DNA of 42,152 bases, taken from positions 1 through 42,152 of the forward strand of contig JAKSYS010000557.1 of assembly GCA_022925895.1 (NCBI GenBank), given 5' to 3'. The position numbers and the translations under genes are program-made. This DNA comes from Fragilaria crotonensis (taxonomy: Eukaryota > Bacillariophyta > Fragilariophyceae > Fragilariales > Fragilariaceae). Under the pieces are notes generated by a model. That model searched no databases. It had not been told where the DNA came from and was given only the letters and a program-made list of their open reading frames with translations. Positions 21,301 to 34,480 of the stretch are shown one piece after another (positions within the stretch are counted from its first letter, which is position 1; the number at the start of each line of letters is the position of its first letter).

Positions 21301-22455
21301 CAAACTTTTCCTTTTCGTTACATAAGACTGGAGCACCCGACAAAGCAAATTTCCAGGAGACGAGGTGATGCGAGCATTTCGACAACTCCAACGCCCCTCC
21401 CGAGATACCCAGCAGGGTTGACCAAGCATTTGCATTATTCTTCATCCTGTCCTTCACCAGGAGAGAAGTTACGTCGCATACAGGGTCATAAAAAGTATTT
21501 GTTTGCCCGTTGGAATCATCAACATACCCAATCATTCCCAATTCGATATGCCGACTGTGATCGGGAGTATTATATTGCGCCAACTGTGCCATTTCTTCGT
21601 AGCAATCATACAGAACACTTGAAATGAAATACCATATAACTGGAGAATTTCCGCTTCCTTGTCCTGTCCCATAAATCGGATAATCCGCTGAGTGTTGATA
21701 TCCCACAGTAGCTAAGCCAATATCGGTCCGAATCCGATACTCTGCCTTCTCCGAAGTGCTCGCGTTCGATACAGTAACTGACTCGGCAACTCCAAATTTT
21801 CGACTCACCAGCATCGCCAAGTTAGGAATAATCCTGTCGTAACATGCCGTAGCGTCATAATTAGTGAGAGCTACGGTCTTCCTGGTAATCCGAGACAACT
21901 CCAGCTGCAATTCTTCCATGAACACTGGATCCATTGCGTTATGCCAAGGACGCGAACCAAACTGTCCGCTGTTAAGCTGATTAAGAGCCTCCGCTTGTAG
22001 AAGTGCTGATCTCCATTTCAATCCCAACATCAAGTTATAATCGGCCTCATATATATGCATAATGCATGTCCTGTGTATACGAATGTTGCCCGGTTCCTTA
22101 AACAATACAGAATTTGCAATAGTTTGCCACCGACGATACGAATATCCTCTTTCCAAAGCATAGTTCATTAATGACATGTGAACACGTAGAATTTCGATTT
22201 GCATAAAATCCAATTCCTCTCGCAAGCGTTTTTGTTCATCACTCTCATCCTCCAAAACGTGAGAGTATAAGTGTTTTGCGATCGTTGCTTTGTAATGTCA
22301 CAAATGCATCCGAGATGGCGATGTGACTGTCGATTCTCTCCATACTTTTAACTTTGCAACGTAATCGTTCTCGTCAATGGTCGGAAACACTCGCAATTGT
22401 GCCAACTCGTCCGTGATTTTTAGATGTTGTACCAACGTCTTAAGATTTGCCTCCA
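18301..22455 (-). mobile_element. LINE 2: 5'-truncated, ORF-broken relative of LINE 1
   Basis: Inserted in the pogo-like transposase with a perfect 18-bp target duplication (18283-18300 and 22456-22473). It has the same strand and family as LINE 1: the 3' region again has AACGTGCTGCCGC on the plus strand, and the proteins align end to end. The 5' truncation falls in the N-terminal part of the reverse transcriptase domain, later than in LINE 1, so no endonuclease remains. Confidence 0.9.
18432..22455 (-). pseudogene. LINE 2 reverse transcriptase / RNase H polyprotein, broken
   Basis: Four blocks align colinearly with LINE 1 residues 350-1678. 22455-20930 carries RT motifs TNYDATACYDRI, GTGQGSGNSPVIW and GYVDDSNGQTN; within it a TGA near 22300 stands where LINE 1 has G in LGHYKA. 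20929-20561 and 20533-19247 follow, separated by stops after FGPL and NYCQ. The third block carries the RNase H (GSNGS where LINE 1 has GSDGS, then AEC, GTDSQS, NVDAD). A frameshift near 19245 leads to 19244-18432, with CPICPCEHETRDHILRCP and the conserved C-terminus. The first RNase H aspartate is replaced by N, so this domain would be inactive even if the frame were whole. Confidence 0.85.
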
Positions 22456-22473
22456 TGATAGCCGCTCAATGAA
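22456..22473. repeat. LINE 2 target-site duplication, right copy
   Basis: Identical to 18283-18300 over 18 bp. Confidence 0.9.
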
Positions 22474-22558
22474 TGACAAGGATTGGGGAGACGTGATCAG
22501 GTGGGTGCTCCCAGAGGCAAAGGTTGATTTCCGCCTGAAGGAGTTGAAAAAGAAGTAA
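22456..22558 (+). pseudogene. pogo-like transposase, C-terminal end beyond LINE 2
   Basis: Starting in the right target duplication, the plus strand reads DSRSMNDKDWGDVIRWVLPE, followed by a lysine-rich end and TAA at 22556-22558. Joined at the target site, the frame runs on from KFEFDSRSM just left of LINE 2, showing that the LINE landed inside coding sequence. Confidence 0.8.
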
Positions 22559-24924
22559 GATATATTGGCTAAACTGGCGACACTTCCCAACAGTTGGACC
22601 ACCTACATACCTCGCATGGAGCCTACACTCCCTGTCGTCCAAACAACAACAGTCTAGATAAGCAATCAGAAGAGCATTTGAAAGTCAATGGACTGCTTTT
22701 ATGATAGTTACTTGTGCTCGAATGAAGATTTTCTGCAAACGGGACTTTCCTACGAACGACTGCTAAATTTTTGGCATGAGCATCAACAGGAATTTGCAGT
22801 CCTAAAAAATGATATCTCATTTCTAAAACAACAGATGCATAGCTAACACATCTCTTTTGAATACATCCATGCATCAGAAGAGTAATGGATCAATGCATTG
22901 TGGAAAAGGACTGGATTTGCTTCTCTCGTGACTGAGCTGTCCAGGAACAATGCTTAAAAAATTGAGGGAAAAAACTCAACTAATCATATCTCCATCAATT
23001 TTTTCCTCACAGCACCATTCCTTGATCAAAAGCGTTGCCAACTTGCGGTCTATTGTATACAGCCTATAAAAAAGTATATGATTGTGCCATTATTGCGAAT
23101 ATGAACTGGTACCACCATGATTGAATAAGGTACTACTAGTATGGGTACTGGAGCACAATTTTCAAGTAGTGCAATGTACTGTATTATACATCGTATGTCA
23201 TTTGTTTATAGCGTATATGCATACTTAAGAGCAGGGATTGGAAAAATAATACTGTCCCACGTTGAATCTGGTATTACAGTCCTCCAGTAGGTAGAATGGT
23301 CTTGGGCAGTTGCGCTGGGAGGTATTTTGGTATTAAAAAATCCTACAAATATAACGCATCGTCATTTTTCTACGTGCAGTACTTACTCGGTTCCCTTGTT
23401 TCCGTCCGGTGGTTAGTATGGTAGTAAAACAACGACAGTAACAGTAGATTACAGTACTACAGTACAGAAATGAACCGTATACACACTGATGCATGACAGA
23501 ACATTTATAGAAATTATGACTGGTATTCCCGAACACCGGAATTCTAAATACTACCGACTAAACTCAGTAGAAAAGAACTATGGGTCCTGGTTATTGGTTG
23601 GTATTCTGCAGCACGCAGATAACCAGTTATGGGGCATTTTAAAAATCCCAGTCGGTATTTGGTTACCGGTACCGGTGGTTACTTACTTCCAATCCCTGCT
23701 TAAGAGTATCGTGCATCACAGACGTAACAGGTACTTGTACTATGATACTTGTAGTTATGAAATCGACACTATTGGACTGTAAATGATGCCTCGCGGTCAG
23801 CCTCAAGGGTGCATTGTAACTTTGACCTTGGACGCTCCAGAACCAGTCAAGGGAGAAGAAGAGGATGAAACTACGAGAATCCAAAGTCACGACTCGCTGT
23901 GATGACAAGATGCACACCACCAATGGTATATACCAGGTAGCAGCGTGTGCATCAGTCACGGACACACTGCAAAAATCAACAAGAAGTATGACACCAGCAG
24001 CAGATATCATATATGTTTGCCCTTGTAAATGACACTTCGACATTATGAAAGTCCTGTGGTTGAAACCCGGGAGGCAGAGGTTCGCGTTCAGATGCTGTCA
24101 TAGGACATAAGTCATATCCACCAACAAGCATCGTGGCAACGCCAACCATCTTATTATACACTAGTGGGTGCCTCACATTTGATCGGAGTGTCTACTACAG
24201 GAAAGTGGACGTACAGTACCCCCAACCTGGTCGTACTCCGTATCACTACTTTTTCCCCTACAGTATGCAGTACCATGGTACCCACGTAGGAAACTTCATG
24301 AAGTACAGTACCAGGTACCTGGTACTTATCATGCCCCAGTATTGCAGTTCATCGCACGGTATATTTTACAGTAGCATTTGTCAAGCAACCTGTTCACAGC
24401 AAATTCAATGAGTATTCCATCCAGTAACTTTGAATTCGTACAGTATTGTAGTTCAGTAACGTAACACACTGTCGTTTCAACATAAATTACCGTCCGTTTA
24501 TGTACTGTAGACCTGTAGTACATGTAATCCACGTAACAGTGCAACATTTGATCCAGTACCCCAGAGTGGTCATACTCCGTAACAGACGGACGCACGCACG
24601 CACACACGCACACAATTAATTTATAATATAGTAGGATTAGTGACTAAGCTTTAAAGACAATTAGGGCAGCCGAGAAATGTGACACTTCTGATGGTCCTCG
24701 CTACCTAGTAGTATATCCTATTTCATTTCGAGGACATGTATCTGCGTATGTGGTTTGAATCAGATTGGGGTATGTTGATTATCATTGTTGAATATATACA
24801 ATCATGATCAAATCGCATCAGGTCGCCTTCAGGAGGCATACAAGTCCCAAATCCAAGATGCCAAGATCAACTTCCAAGATTGATTTAACAGCATCCTGCA
24901 CACACACAAACTCCAACGGCATTC
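22559..24924. other. Long gene-free stretch
   Basis: No ORF here has a recognisable domain. The sequence is AT-rich with many GTAC/TACTG words, like 1-2100. A short CGCACGCACGCACACACGCA simple repeat lies at about 24591-24612. The last 260 bases form the upstream region of the DUF6824 gene; no convincing TATA box or other promoter element was found. Confidence 0.5.
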
Positions 24925-25860
24925 ATGATCTTTAATTTCTCGTCTCACAAAACAACCAACAACATCAACAACGATTGCACACGAGAACGATCGCGTGACA
25001 ACAAGATGCTGCCTTTCATTCCTTCCGGTCCAACGTCCATTCAGGATGGTACAAGCGTCTCCCACCAAATCGGCTGCTTTACCAAAACAAGCCATGCCCC
25101 TTATCAGATCTGCACCCGCCTCAGTCATCCAAACAGCAGAGTCCTCGGCGACGACTACGTCCCGCAGGAATATGATGTGATTTGTGCCAGGGGCAAACAT
25201 GTCGTTTCGCATTTTGGAAACATTGTATTTCGAGTAACGGTGGAACGCAATCTCGAACGCTACCATCAGGCAAGGTCCAGGCTGGACAAGAGCATTATTG
25301 TCATTGAGATTGTTGATGAGATTCGATCAAGATCTCCTCATGGTGGATTCATCCAGCAAAAGAAGGATCGGTCGGATGGGAGAAAGGTATGGATTGAAAT
25401 TGGGGATACAATGGCGAGAGCCAAGGTTGGACATGCACTTCGCGATGCAGTGCGCAGTAACAGCTCCAACTCGGTGTCGACAACACCTGATCTTACCTTT
25501 CGACACAGTACATCGTCCTCGGCATCGAGCTTGAGCTCCGACAATGACAGTTGCCTCGATGACGAAGATGTTGATGCCGTTGACATGTCCAATACTGAGA
25601 CGACATGGACTTTGCACAATGAAGATGCTCGAGAGAAAAGGAGCTCATGCGAACGGCGGACACACGGGTGCGATGCATCGGAACTGCTACGCATGTCCCT
25701 GATTTCAATACAAGATACGGCTTTCTTCGCGTTCGACGACCAATTGTTGAGTGACGATGAGGAATGCAGTCAAGACTCATTCGACAGCGACGACGTTGTC
25801 GGCACAATCGTTCAGGCGCTCGAGATGGAGGGTTTCTTAGTTACAGAAACCTCCCAGTAG
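24925..25860 (+). CDS. DUF6824-domain protein, probable host gene
   Basis: A 311-codon intronless ORF. Residues 83-175 contain YDVICARGKHVVSHFGNIVF, then RYHQARSRLDKS, VIEIVDEIR, VWIEIGDTMARAKVGHALRD. This is the DUF6824 pattern (DVLCGRG....H.GN..FR......Y..A..R..K......I......G.F......W.E.GD..A..K..HALRD), abundant in diatoms and of unknown molecular function. The C-terminal third is serine- and aspartate-rich and low in complexity. Two starts are possible: ATG at 24925 or ATG at 25006 (MLPFIPSG); the longer is given, but the first 27 residues look non-conserved. No nearby gene suggests a pathway. It is the only gene here that is undamaged and not repeat-derived by appearance. Confidence 0.85.
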   Translation: MIFNFSSHKTTNNINNDCTRERSRDNKMLPFIPSGPTSIQDGTSVSHQIGCFTKTSHAPYQICTRLSHPNSRVLGDDYVPQEYDVICARGKHVVSHFGNIVFRVTVERNLERYHQARSRLDKSIIVIEIVDEIRSRSPHGGFIQQKKDRSDGRKVWIEIGDTMARAKVGHALRDAVRSNSSNSVSTTPDLTFRHSTSSSASSLSSDNDSCLDDEDVDAVDMSNTETTWTLHNEDAREKRSSCERRTHGCDASELLRMSLISIQDTAFFAFDDQLLSDDEECSQDSFDSDDVVGTIVQALEMEGFLVTETSQ

Positions 25861-27672
25861 AAATGACAACATGCATTCGAAAATTCGAACACGTGAATAA
25901 TCATTTTTAAGAAAGTAGCAAACATTGTGAATCATACTTGTAAAACGACAATGATTAGCAAGCCCTCACAACACGACGTTTTCAATCCCGACGAATGATA
26001 GCTACACAGGAGACGAGAAGTACCCAATTTGGAGATTTTAAAAACCGACATAGCTTTCCAAGTCGGTGTTGAAGTTTTTTTTTGTGTCCACTTGGGTATT
26101 TTTCCAAATTGGTAATTCAACCCTAATATTACTCCCAAATTGGTAAGAAATTCATACACCTAACGAACATTATTTTATTGGTTACGTGTCGAACTCAAAT
26201 TGGTCCAGGAGTACCAAAGTACCAATTTGTAAGATACAAATTGGGTTTTCATGCACATGTTGGTCGATAAGCTGCAATTTGTAGTATTAGTCTTGGTTTT
26301 TCGGACTTGGTGATGAAAAATCTACTCCAAACTACAATTTGTTGTATTACATGCGCCAAACTTATAATTGTCGTTGTTGCTGCTTTCGATTGTATCCCAT
26401 CATGTCCTCAGATGAAGATTATAACAGCGGCAAATGTAATGCAAATGAAACGCGTGCCGCATCATTGTGTTTCACACAAATTGTGTCTTCTGTTGCGTTT
26501 ACCTCGTTCTTTAGGTTGACAATACAAGACCCAGCAATGCCATTGACGTGGGTAATTGATTAAGCGTTACGAAGGTGTCAAGTTCAGTATCATACAAACC
26601 AAGGGCAATGCAAGAAGCAAACAGTGACAACCTGGAACCCCGTGCACAAGGCGACGGTGTGCAGGAACTCCAAGACCCAGCGCACGACAAATGACAACCA
26701 GGAACCCCATGCACAAGGCGACAGGGATGACGTCAAAGTGGTTTCTACCTGAGTGGATGACTTTGCGCTTGGTGTGACATTGGATTTGTTTCATCATTAT
26801 GAAATATTGAATTTGAAACCGAAGTTTGGTGTGAGAAACTCCGATGCCATTTATAATGCATTGGTGTTGTTCCAAGGTGAGTGCCTTAACACGACGGAGG
26901 GCGTTCGTCAGCATTCTGTTCGTCGCATTCGTTTTGAACCTTTTGCGAATTGTGCATCAAACTGATGATAGAAGCACATGAAGACAATCGACAGTGACGG
27001 GAACGACGCAATTCAAGGACCTTTGAGAGTACTCACGGAACTCCAGGAAGAACATGACAATGAATGCCATTGCTTTCTTCCCCTCATAGCAATGGTGATT
27101 TTGCATTTGTTGAATTGCTTTCACTCGTGAGAGATCACTCGATGTCCGGGTCGGTTCAACGTTAGTACATGTTACATTGGTACACCTGCTACAAAGCAAA
27201 GGAAGCCCACAGAAAGACAGGATTGAGGGCACATCATCATCAAGAATGCCTCTTTGATTACATTAGAGTTACATTCCATACATTCGTTTAAATCGGCACT
27301 TGATGCAGTCAGCACCGTTATCTTTGTTGAAATAAAGCACCAGTAATACAGTATATACTACTATACCCAATTTGGAACCAACGATGAACCTAGTACCCAA
27401 TTTGGAGAATAAGTTGGTACATTTGGTGACACCAATCTGGAATCCATATTGAGATTCTTTGATATTGTAATTTGGACACCAAATTGGTGCAAATTGATGA
27501 TGTCAATCATACATCACTACATCACACATACAGCAGGTTTCATCCTCGACCGTCCTCGCGTTCACTTATGTACATTTTGTACCACACATACAAAATCCTA
27601 GAGTGAAATTCTCAAAGATTTTTTATGAAATCCATTTCACTTCACGATCGTGCGTATCATAAAACCCTACTA
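25861..27672. other. Gene-free stretch with an array of CCAAATTGG words
   Basis: CCAAATTGG or its complement CCAATTTGG occurs in full at about 26024, 26107, 26134, 27366, 27398 and 27481, with about eight near-copies (CAAATTGG, CCAATTTG, CAATTTGT). They fall in two clusters, 26020-26350 and 27360-27500, around about 1 kb lacking them. The clusters could be subterminal repeats of a non-autonomous transposon. A 31-bp direct duplication (26625-26655 and 26692-26722, core GTGCACAAGGCGAC) lies between. Small ORFs show no domains. Confidence 0.45.
26625..26722. repeat. Direct duplication of 31 bp, 67 bp apart
   Basis: TGACAACC(T/A)GGAACCCC followed by (G/A)TGCACAAGGCGAC occurs at 26625-26655 and 26692-26722. 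Confidence 0.7.
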
Positions 27673-28509
27673 TCATATCTCCTCACCATGATCCTCTGAC
27701 ATTACTTCTTCCTTCAGAACTGAATTGATGAAGCCAAGGTCAAAGTCAAGGACACACCGGTAACACTTGAAGGATTTCAAAATCCTTTCAATCTGTGGGT
27801 GTGATATGAGTTCTTGTTTGGGAGGAGCGGCAAATGGAGCGGCAGTCGCACCAGGAGCAGGAGGAGGCACTTCTTGCACCTGTTCCAAGTGATGGTAAGT
27901 ACATATATATGCACGAGCTCTGGCAGCAAATTTCTCAACTCTTTCTTTGGTAAGTACCTTCGTAGGTGAAGTGCACTCTTTGACATGCTCTTTGAAGTTC
28001 TCGCGTCCTCTCTTTCGCGAGACTGGAACACGTCGGTAATATGCCTTTGCATGTGCCCAATTATACTCCACTCCTTCGCCTGCTAGCTCCGCATGGAATT
28101 TTGGCGTCAGATCAACAGTAACTCCTAGTTGTGTCCCCAAGTACTGCAAGGCCGTCTCTTCCTCCTTAAAATCTTTGCACTCCGATAGAAGATGTTGCAA
28201 GGAATATTGTAAGGCAACAATGCCTGTGATAGGATGCTTGCGCCCATCAAGCGTATATTTGTCTAACATTTGTTCGTCAATCATTCCTCTCTCCCGAAGA
28301 GCTTGCAAGAGCCCTTTTGGTCGGCCCTGCCACCCAGGTATGAGATGCTCCTTGTCCTCAAATAGACCGACGCCTCGAATTCTCGCTATTTCTTGAAGCT
28401 CTTTCTTTGTGTAGCTCCGATTCTGCTGAATTGAGTATCTCCGACTTTCAATCGAGGTGAATGATGACCGAGAAAGCCTTCCGCTTGGGTGATCGTTGTG
28501 TCTCTCATC
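27673..28509 (-). pseudogene. C-terminal part of a DDE-type transposase
   Basis: The frame is open from 28509 (just after a stop) to 27673, about 278 codons; the first in-frame ATG-like start is arbitrary. It reads HPSGRLSRSSFTSIESRRYS, PGWQGRPKGLLQALRERGMI, YTLDGRKHP, then TPKFHAELAGEGVEYNWAHA, followed by SRKRGRENF and FAARARAYICTYHHL. GWxGKxKGMLQxLWERG...ELAGEGIEYxWxxAK is the signature I know from a widespread multicopy DDE-transposase-like family of diatoms and other protists; the E in HAELAGEGVEY is the presumed third catalytic residue. The N-terminal half with the first two aspartates is missing, and 28510-28985 upstream is AT-rich and non-coding. It is on the same strand as the acidic-family gene just upstream, so the two may once have formed one two-gene element. 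Confidence 0.55.
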
Positions 28510-28985
28510 TTAGCCTGCGCCCCGCCAAACGTTCTTGACATGTGCATTGCGTTGAGTGCGCCATTGCGATTGCGTGCGTGACCCTGACTGTGGTCAACAT
28601 CAGAAGGTGCGTATTGTTTAGTTTTTTTAGATGTTTAGTTCTAAACATTAAATTATGACCGATCAGTACCTTTTCACTATTTTTGGTTATGAATAAAACA
28701 AATATTGCGCCACAGCTTCATAAAGTTGATTTGCAATTTATTTGTCTCAAACAAAACAAGCTCAAAACATATTTGTTGAGATTAAAACGTTTATGTTACG
28801 TACTCAGCAATTACATCAATTTATAAGAGTTGGTTCGCAATCATATTATGTTTAATTCAAACTATAATTGGTACATCACCGTCATCCATATATGTTCTGA
28901 ACGCAACATCCCTTGCACATAGATACCGTGTATTACTATCTTATCGATTCTTTACTTTCTTTGTCGTTCAGCAAAACAGTCGTTC
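28510..28985. other. AT-rich spacer
   Basis: No ORF or clear structure. It lies between the stop of the upstream acidic-family gene and the truncated transposase frame, both on the minus strand. Confidence 0.5.
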
Positions 28986-30940
28986 TCAATCATCTAAATC
29001 CCATGCCGCCTCAACAAAGGTTGCAGTCATTGCTGCTGGCACTGCAGTGTCATTGTCTTGTTCTCCTCCTCGTGCATCTCGTCCATGCACTAGACCTGCC
29101 TGACTCATGCAAAACGCCAGTAATTGCTTCTCCATTGCCTCTGCTTGGGTGCATTGCCTGTCTTCCTGCACAAGGCTGTAAAGTTCATTGAATCGTGCGA
29201 TTCCCTCATGACTCCACCCACCGTATTTGCAGTGCCCACTTTTTGTTCGTGTGTATGCTCCTCGCTGTCTAGGTTTCGCTTTCTTCTTTCGTTGTCCTTG
29301 CTCTGAATCAGAATCTTCGGCCTCATCAGCAACAGGAGGCATGGATTTCCACTTATCAATATAATTTTCAAACATTAGTAACGCAAATGCCTCGTCACTT
29401 TTTGTGACAATTCTGCCACGACCACCGGGCTCTCTTGCTTCCGAAATCAACTGCCTTGTCTTGTGCTTTCCCCAATACCTCCTTCCGCACACGCATTCCA
29501 AGTATGTTCCAAAAAACCAATAGAAAGCTTGCAACTCGCGTTCCGTTGTGGCTCTTCTCAGCTTACAGAGCTCGTCCATTGTGAACAATTCCTCTCCAGT
29601 CAATTTAAACTTGGCGATGGTTTCTCGAACAATCTTTCCACCCGATTGCTCACAAGAACTTCGTTTGGTGTTCAAGGCTTCATTAAACACGCTCTCGTAT
29701 AGCATCTGGAAATGACCACGCTGCTGTTCCGGCACATTCTCATGATCCATCACCAACCTGATTGCCTGTTGAAAACTCGCATCACTGTTTATAAACTTGA
29801 TCTTCCTGAAGATATCGGATTTGACAAATACTCGTACACGGTCAGTGACATGTTTTTGCCGATTTTTAATTGACTGCGATCGCGACATCCCGCGTATGTG
29901 GAGCGTTTCACCATCAAGTCCCAGAGTTGATGCGGCAGCACTTGTTGGTGCTTTGGCAACAACCGCAACCGTTGGGATTTTACTGGCTGTATGACCCGTA
30001 GTATACTCGTTGTCCCTACGCCCCCTTGGCCTTTCGTACTCCTCGTCGCTTGAAGTTGACAAATCCTCCTGATCACAATCCACCACTGCTTCTTCATTTT
30101 CATTGTCCACAAGAATGTCATCGTCATCATCTGATGATGAATGGTCAGCAGTATGGTAGCTAGTTTCATATTCCTCGTCATCATCAACATCGTCCCTATT
30201 GACATAGCGTGGTGGATCTGGTGAATGATTAGCAGCGGAGTTTTGCTCTTCTTCTTCCTCTTCCTTTACACGTGGTTTTGGATTATGTTTCGTACCCACT
30301 GTACGTACCAAAACAATTTCTGCCACCGATGATTTATCGTCATCCGATGTTTGCTCTTCCTCTTCTTCAGGTGGTGCCGGGTTACGCCTTGTCACCACCC
30401 TACGTGCCACCGTCTTCTTCACAAGTTTTGCCACTTTTGCTGCGCCCTTACTCGATTTGTTGGTAGTATTCGTGCTTACCTGCGGGTTCTTGTTCTTCTC
30501 TTCTTGTCGTCGGTATTAAGTGAATCAGCAGCAGCGGTTCGCTCATCAATTGGAGCCGCAGCAGTGGTTCCCTCATCATTCTGGTTGGTACTAGTACTTA
30601 CAACATTCTTCTTACTTTTTTCATTCGTCTTGTTCGTTTGTCTTGTTCGTACCTTTTCATTCGTCTTGTTTGTACCTTTTTCGTCTTGTTCGTACCTTTT
30701 CATTCGTCTTGTTCGTACCTTTTTCATTCGTCTTGTTCTTTGGATTCTGGTTCAGTTGCCTCCTTGCAGTCTTCTGGAACTCCTCCTCAATCGCCGCCAC
30801 TCTTGTCGCCTTCGCTTCTTTTTTACGGGTGCGAGGACTTGCGACGAGGAGGAATCATCATCTCCTCCGGTGGACCCTCGTCTTCCGAAGCTGTCTCCTC
30901 CGGTGGACCGTTGTCTTTCGTAGCTGGCAATGGACCCATG
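28986..30940 (-). CDS. Acidic, lysine-rich diatom repeat-family protein of unknown function
   Basis: The main frame (30434-28986, 482 codons) has an acidic, low-complexity N-terminal third (runs of E at 23-27 and 58-63; D/E-rich 81-136) and a conserved region at about 200-450: RVFVKSDIFRKIKFI (201-215), KSDEAFALLMFENYIDKW (345-362), KYGGWSHEGIARFNELYSLV (403-422). The C-terminus ends in D. Upstream the protein probably continues from ATG at about 30940 (MGPLPATKDN, GPPEE repeats) through a K/N/T/E-rich minisatellite-coded region (30727-30476) with one-base frame changes, so the 30434 start may be internal. The decayed paralogue at 4900-6130 shares all conserved blocks. I do not recognise a named domain. 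The acid/basic composition and tryptophan-rich core would suit a nuclear DNA- or chromatin-binding protein, but this is speculation. Confidence 0.65.
30600..30745. repeat. Minisatellite, ~22-25 bp units
   Basis: Variants of CATTCGTCTTGTTCGTACCT repeat about six times. On the minus strand they encode NKTNEKVRTR-like units in the N-terminal part of the acidic-family protein; unit-length differences shift the reading frame. Confidence 0.75.
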
Positions 30941-31442
30941 ATGGATGTACACAAGAAGGAGAGTGGGAAGTGGTAGTCTTATCAAACTATTAAACTATTG
31001 ATGAACAGCAAATTCTATGCGATATGTTGCAAGGCTACTATTGCGTGCTTAGTATGTTTTGCCTTGTTTGAATGAAGTCGTGCATTGTTGAACAATCTTG
31101 TGAACATATCTTTTGAAATCGCATATATTGACCCTTGTATAGTGATTATGTAATTAATCCACCTTAAACTTCAATCTGTATTGTAATATAGTTTGTTTAT
31201 TGTCAGTTGATGTTTCATAATGTTTCGCGTGACAAGTTACTTCGACTAATTTGGGTACTAATCATACTATTCAAGTAACATGTGTTTTGGCATTGTTTCT
31301 GTAAATATGGTGCGTCCGTTACATTTTATATCATATTAATCATTATAATGTTACATACGTTCTTCCATACGCCACAAATTTTTCGCGATACAAAATAATA
31401 TCACATTAGTACATATTAAATTTTTCTATCTACAATACTTTG

Positions 31443-31465
31443 GTATACTACTCTGCGTAGTATAC
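31443..31465. repeat. Perfect 9-bp inverted repeat
   Basis: GTATACTAC and GTAGTATAC flank a 5-nt loop. It is 12 nt from the next hairpin. Confidence 0.75.
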
Positions 31466-31477
31466 ATCTGCATTGTT

Positions 31478-31506
31478 GTTTATCACATATCGGTCATGTG
31501 ATAAAC
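31478..31506. repeat. Perfect 11-bp inverted repeat
   Basis: GTTTATCACAT and ATGTGATAAAC flank a 7-nt loop. It could be a paired binding site or a transposon scar; no function is evident. Confidence 0.75.
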
Positions 31507-32053
31507 ACACTCATTTTACGGCGTAGCTATTTGGTATGCACCGACCATGTGCTCGCCACCCTTGCCGTGTGTATTGAGAGTACTTAGAGTGATTTCTGTG
31601 CTCCTGAACTTTTTGGGTCAAGTCACATGGTATACATTACCTATAAAATGTATGCATTAAAAAAATGTACTTAGAGTAAAGTACTCAGAGTAATTTTTAA
31701 GTCTTCAGTATGTGTCGTACACGCTGTACTACGTCGTTGCCATTCGCAAGTGTATGGCTTTCTATCACTCACAGTTTGTACACAACCTTTCAAATTGTGT
31801 TCTTTGAAGCACTTTGCAAGAAGTAGCTTATCACTGTCGGATCGTTCTCTTGTGTTGTTGTCGCATCCTTTCCTCCTGCCATACAGCGGAGAGTGGAGGT
31901 TGTTTCATCCATCACGCGCTCGTTGCACTGCCATACAGCAGTGAGAGGTTCTGAACAAGACATTTTTTCCTTTTCCTGCCATACTCGTCCAATCGACGTG
32001 ATAGTGATCTGATTGCGAAGTCGAAGAGAACATCGCCTTGCCAGGCATCAGTT

Positions 32054-34200
<2,147 letters not shown>

Positions 34201-34480
34201 CAAGCAACAAGTTGGGTGTTGTTGATTCTTGCGAGAAAGAAGTTGGCGATCATCAGAATGGAGACAGTAGCGTTCAGTAGTGGCCATGGAGGATGGTGCC
34301 GCAATGCGCATGAGCAGCATGACCAGAAGACGCACAAGGACTGCAGGCCTGATACACCTTGCCCTTGTTGACTGGAGCCAAGAAGGGGGCTGTATGACGA
34401 AGTCCGCCACTTACTACTACAGGATGATCGCAGGCTTGAAATGTCATTCATGAATAAATGCTTGTCTATTGTTGGATTCT
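34201..34480. other. Spacer between convergent ORFs
   Basis: No gene is seen. It separates the plus-strand gene ending near 34200 from the minus-strand acidic ORF tail. Confidence 0.4.

Larger units (their letters stand above)
30945..32053. other. Divergent intergenic region
   Basis: Lies between the minus-strand acidic-family gene and the plus-strand gene at 32054, so it could hold both promoters. It is AT-rich, with no coding evidence. Two perfect hairpins at 31443-31506 are its only clear structures. GCCATACAGC occurs as a direct repeat at about 31878 and 31930. Confidence 0.5.

Noticed and set aside
26753-26965. 70-codon plus ORF as an exon of a host gene
   Set aside because: No conserved motif and no convincing splice partners.
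30351-30993. Plus-strand F/L/V-rich ORFs resembling membrane proteins
   Set aside because: Antisense of the minisatellite-coded lysine/glutamate-rich N-terminus of the acidic-family gene.
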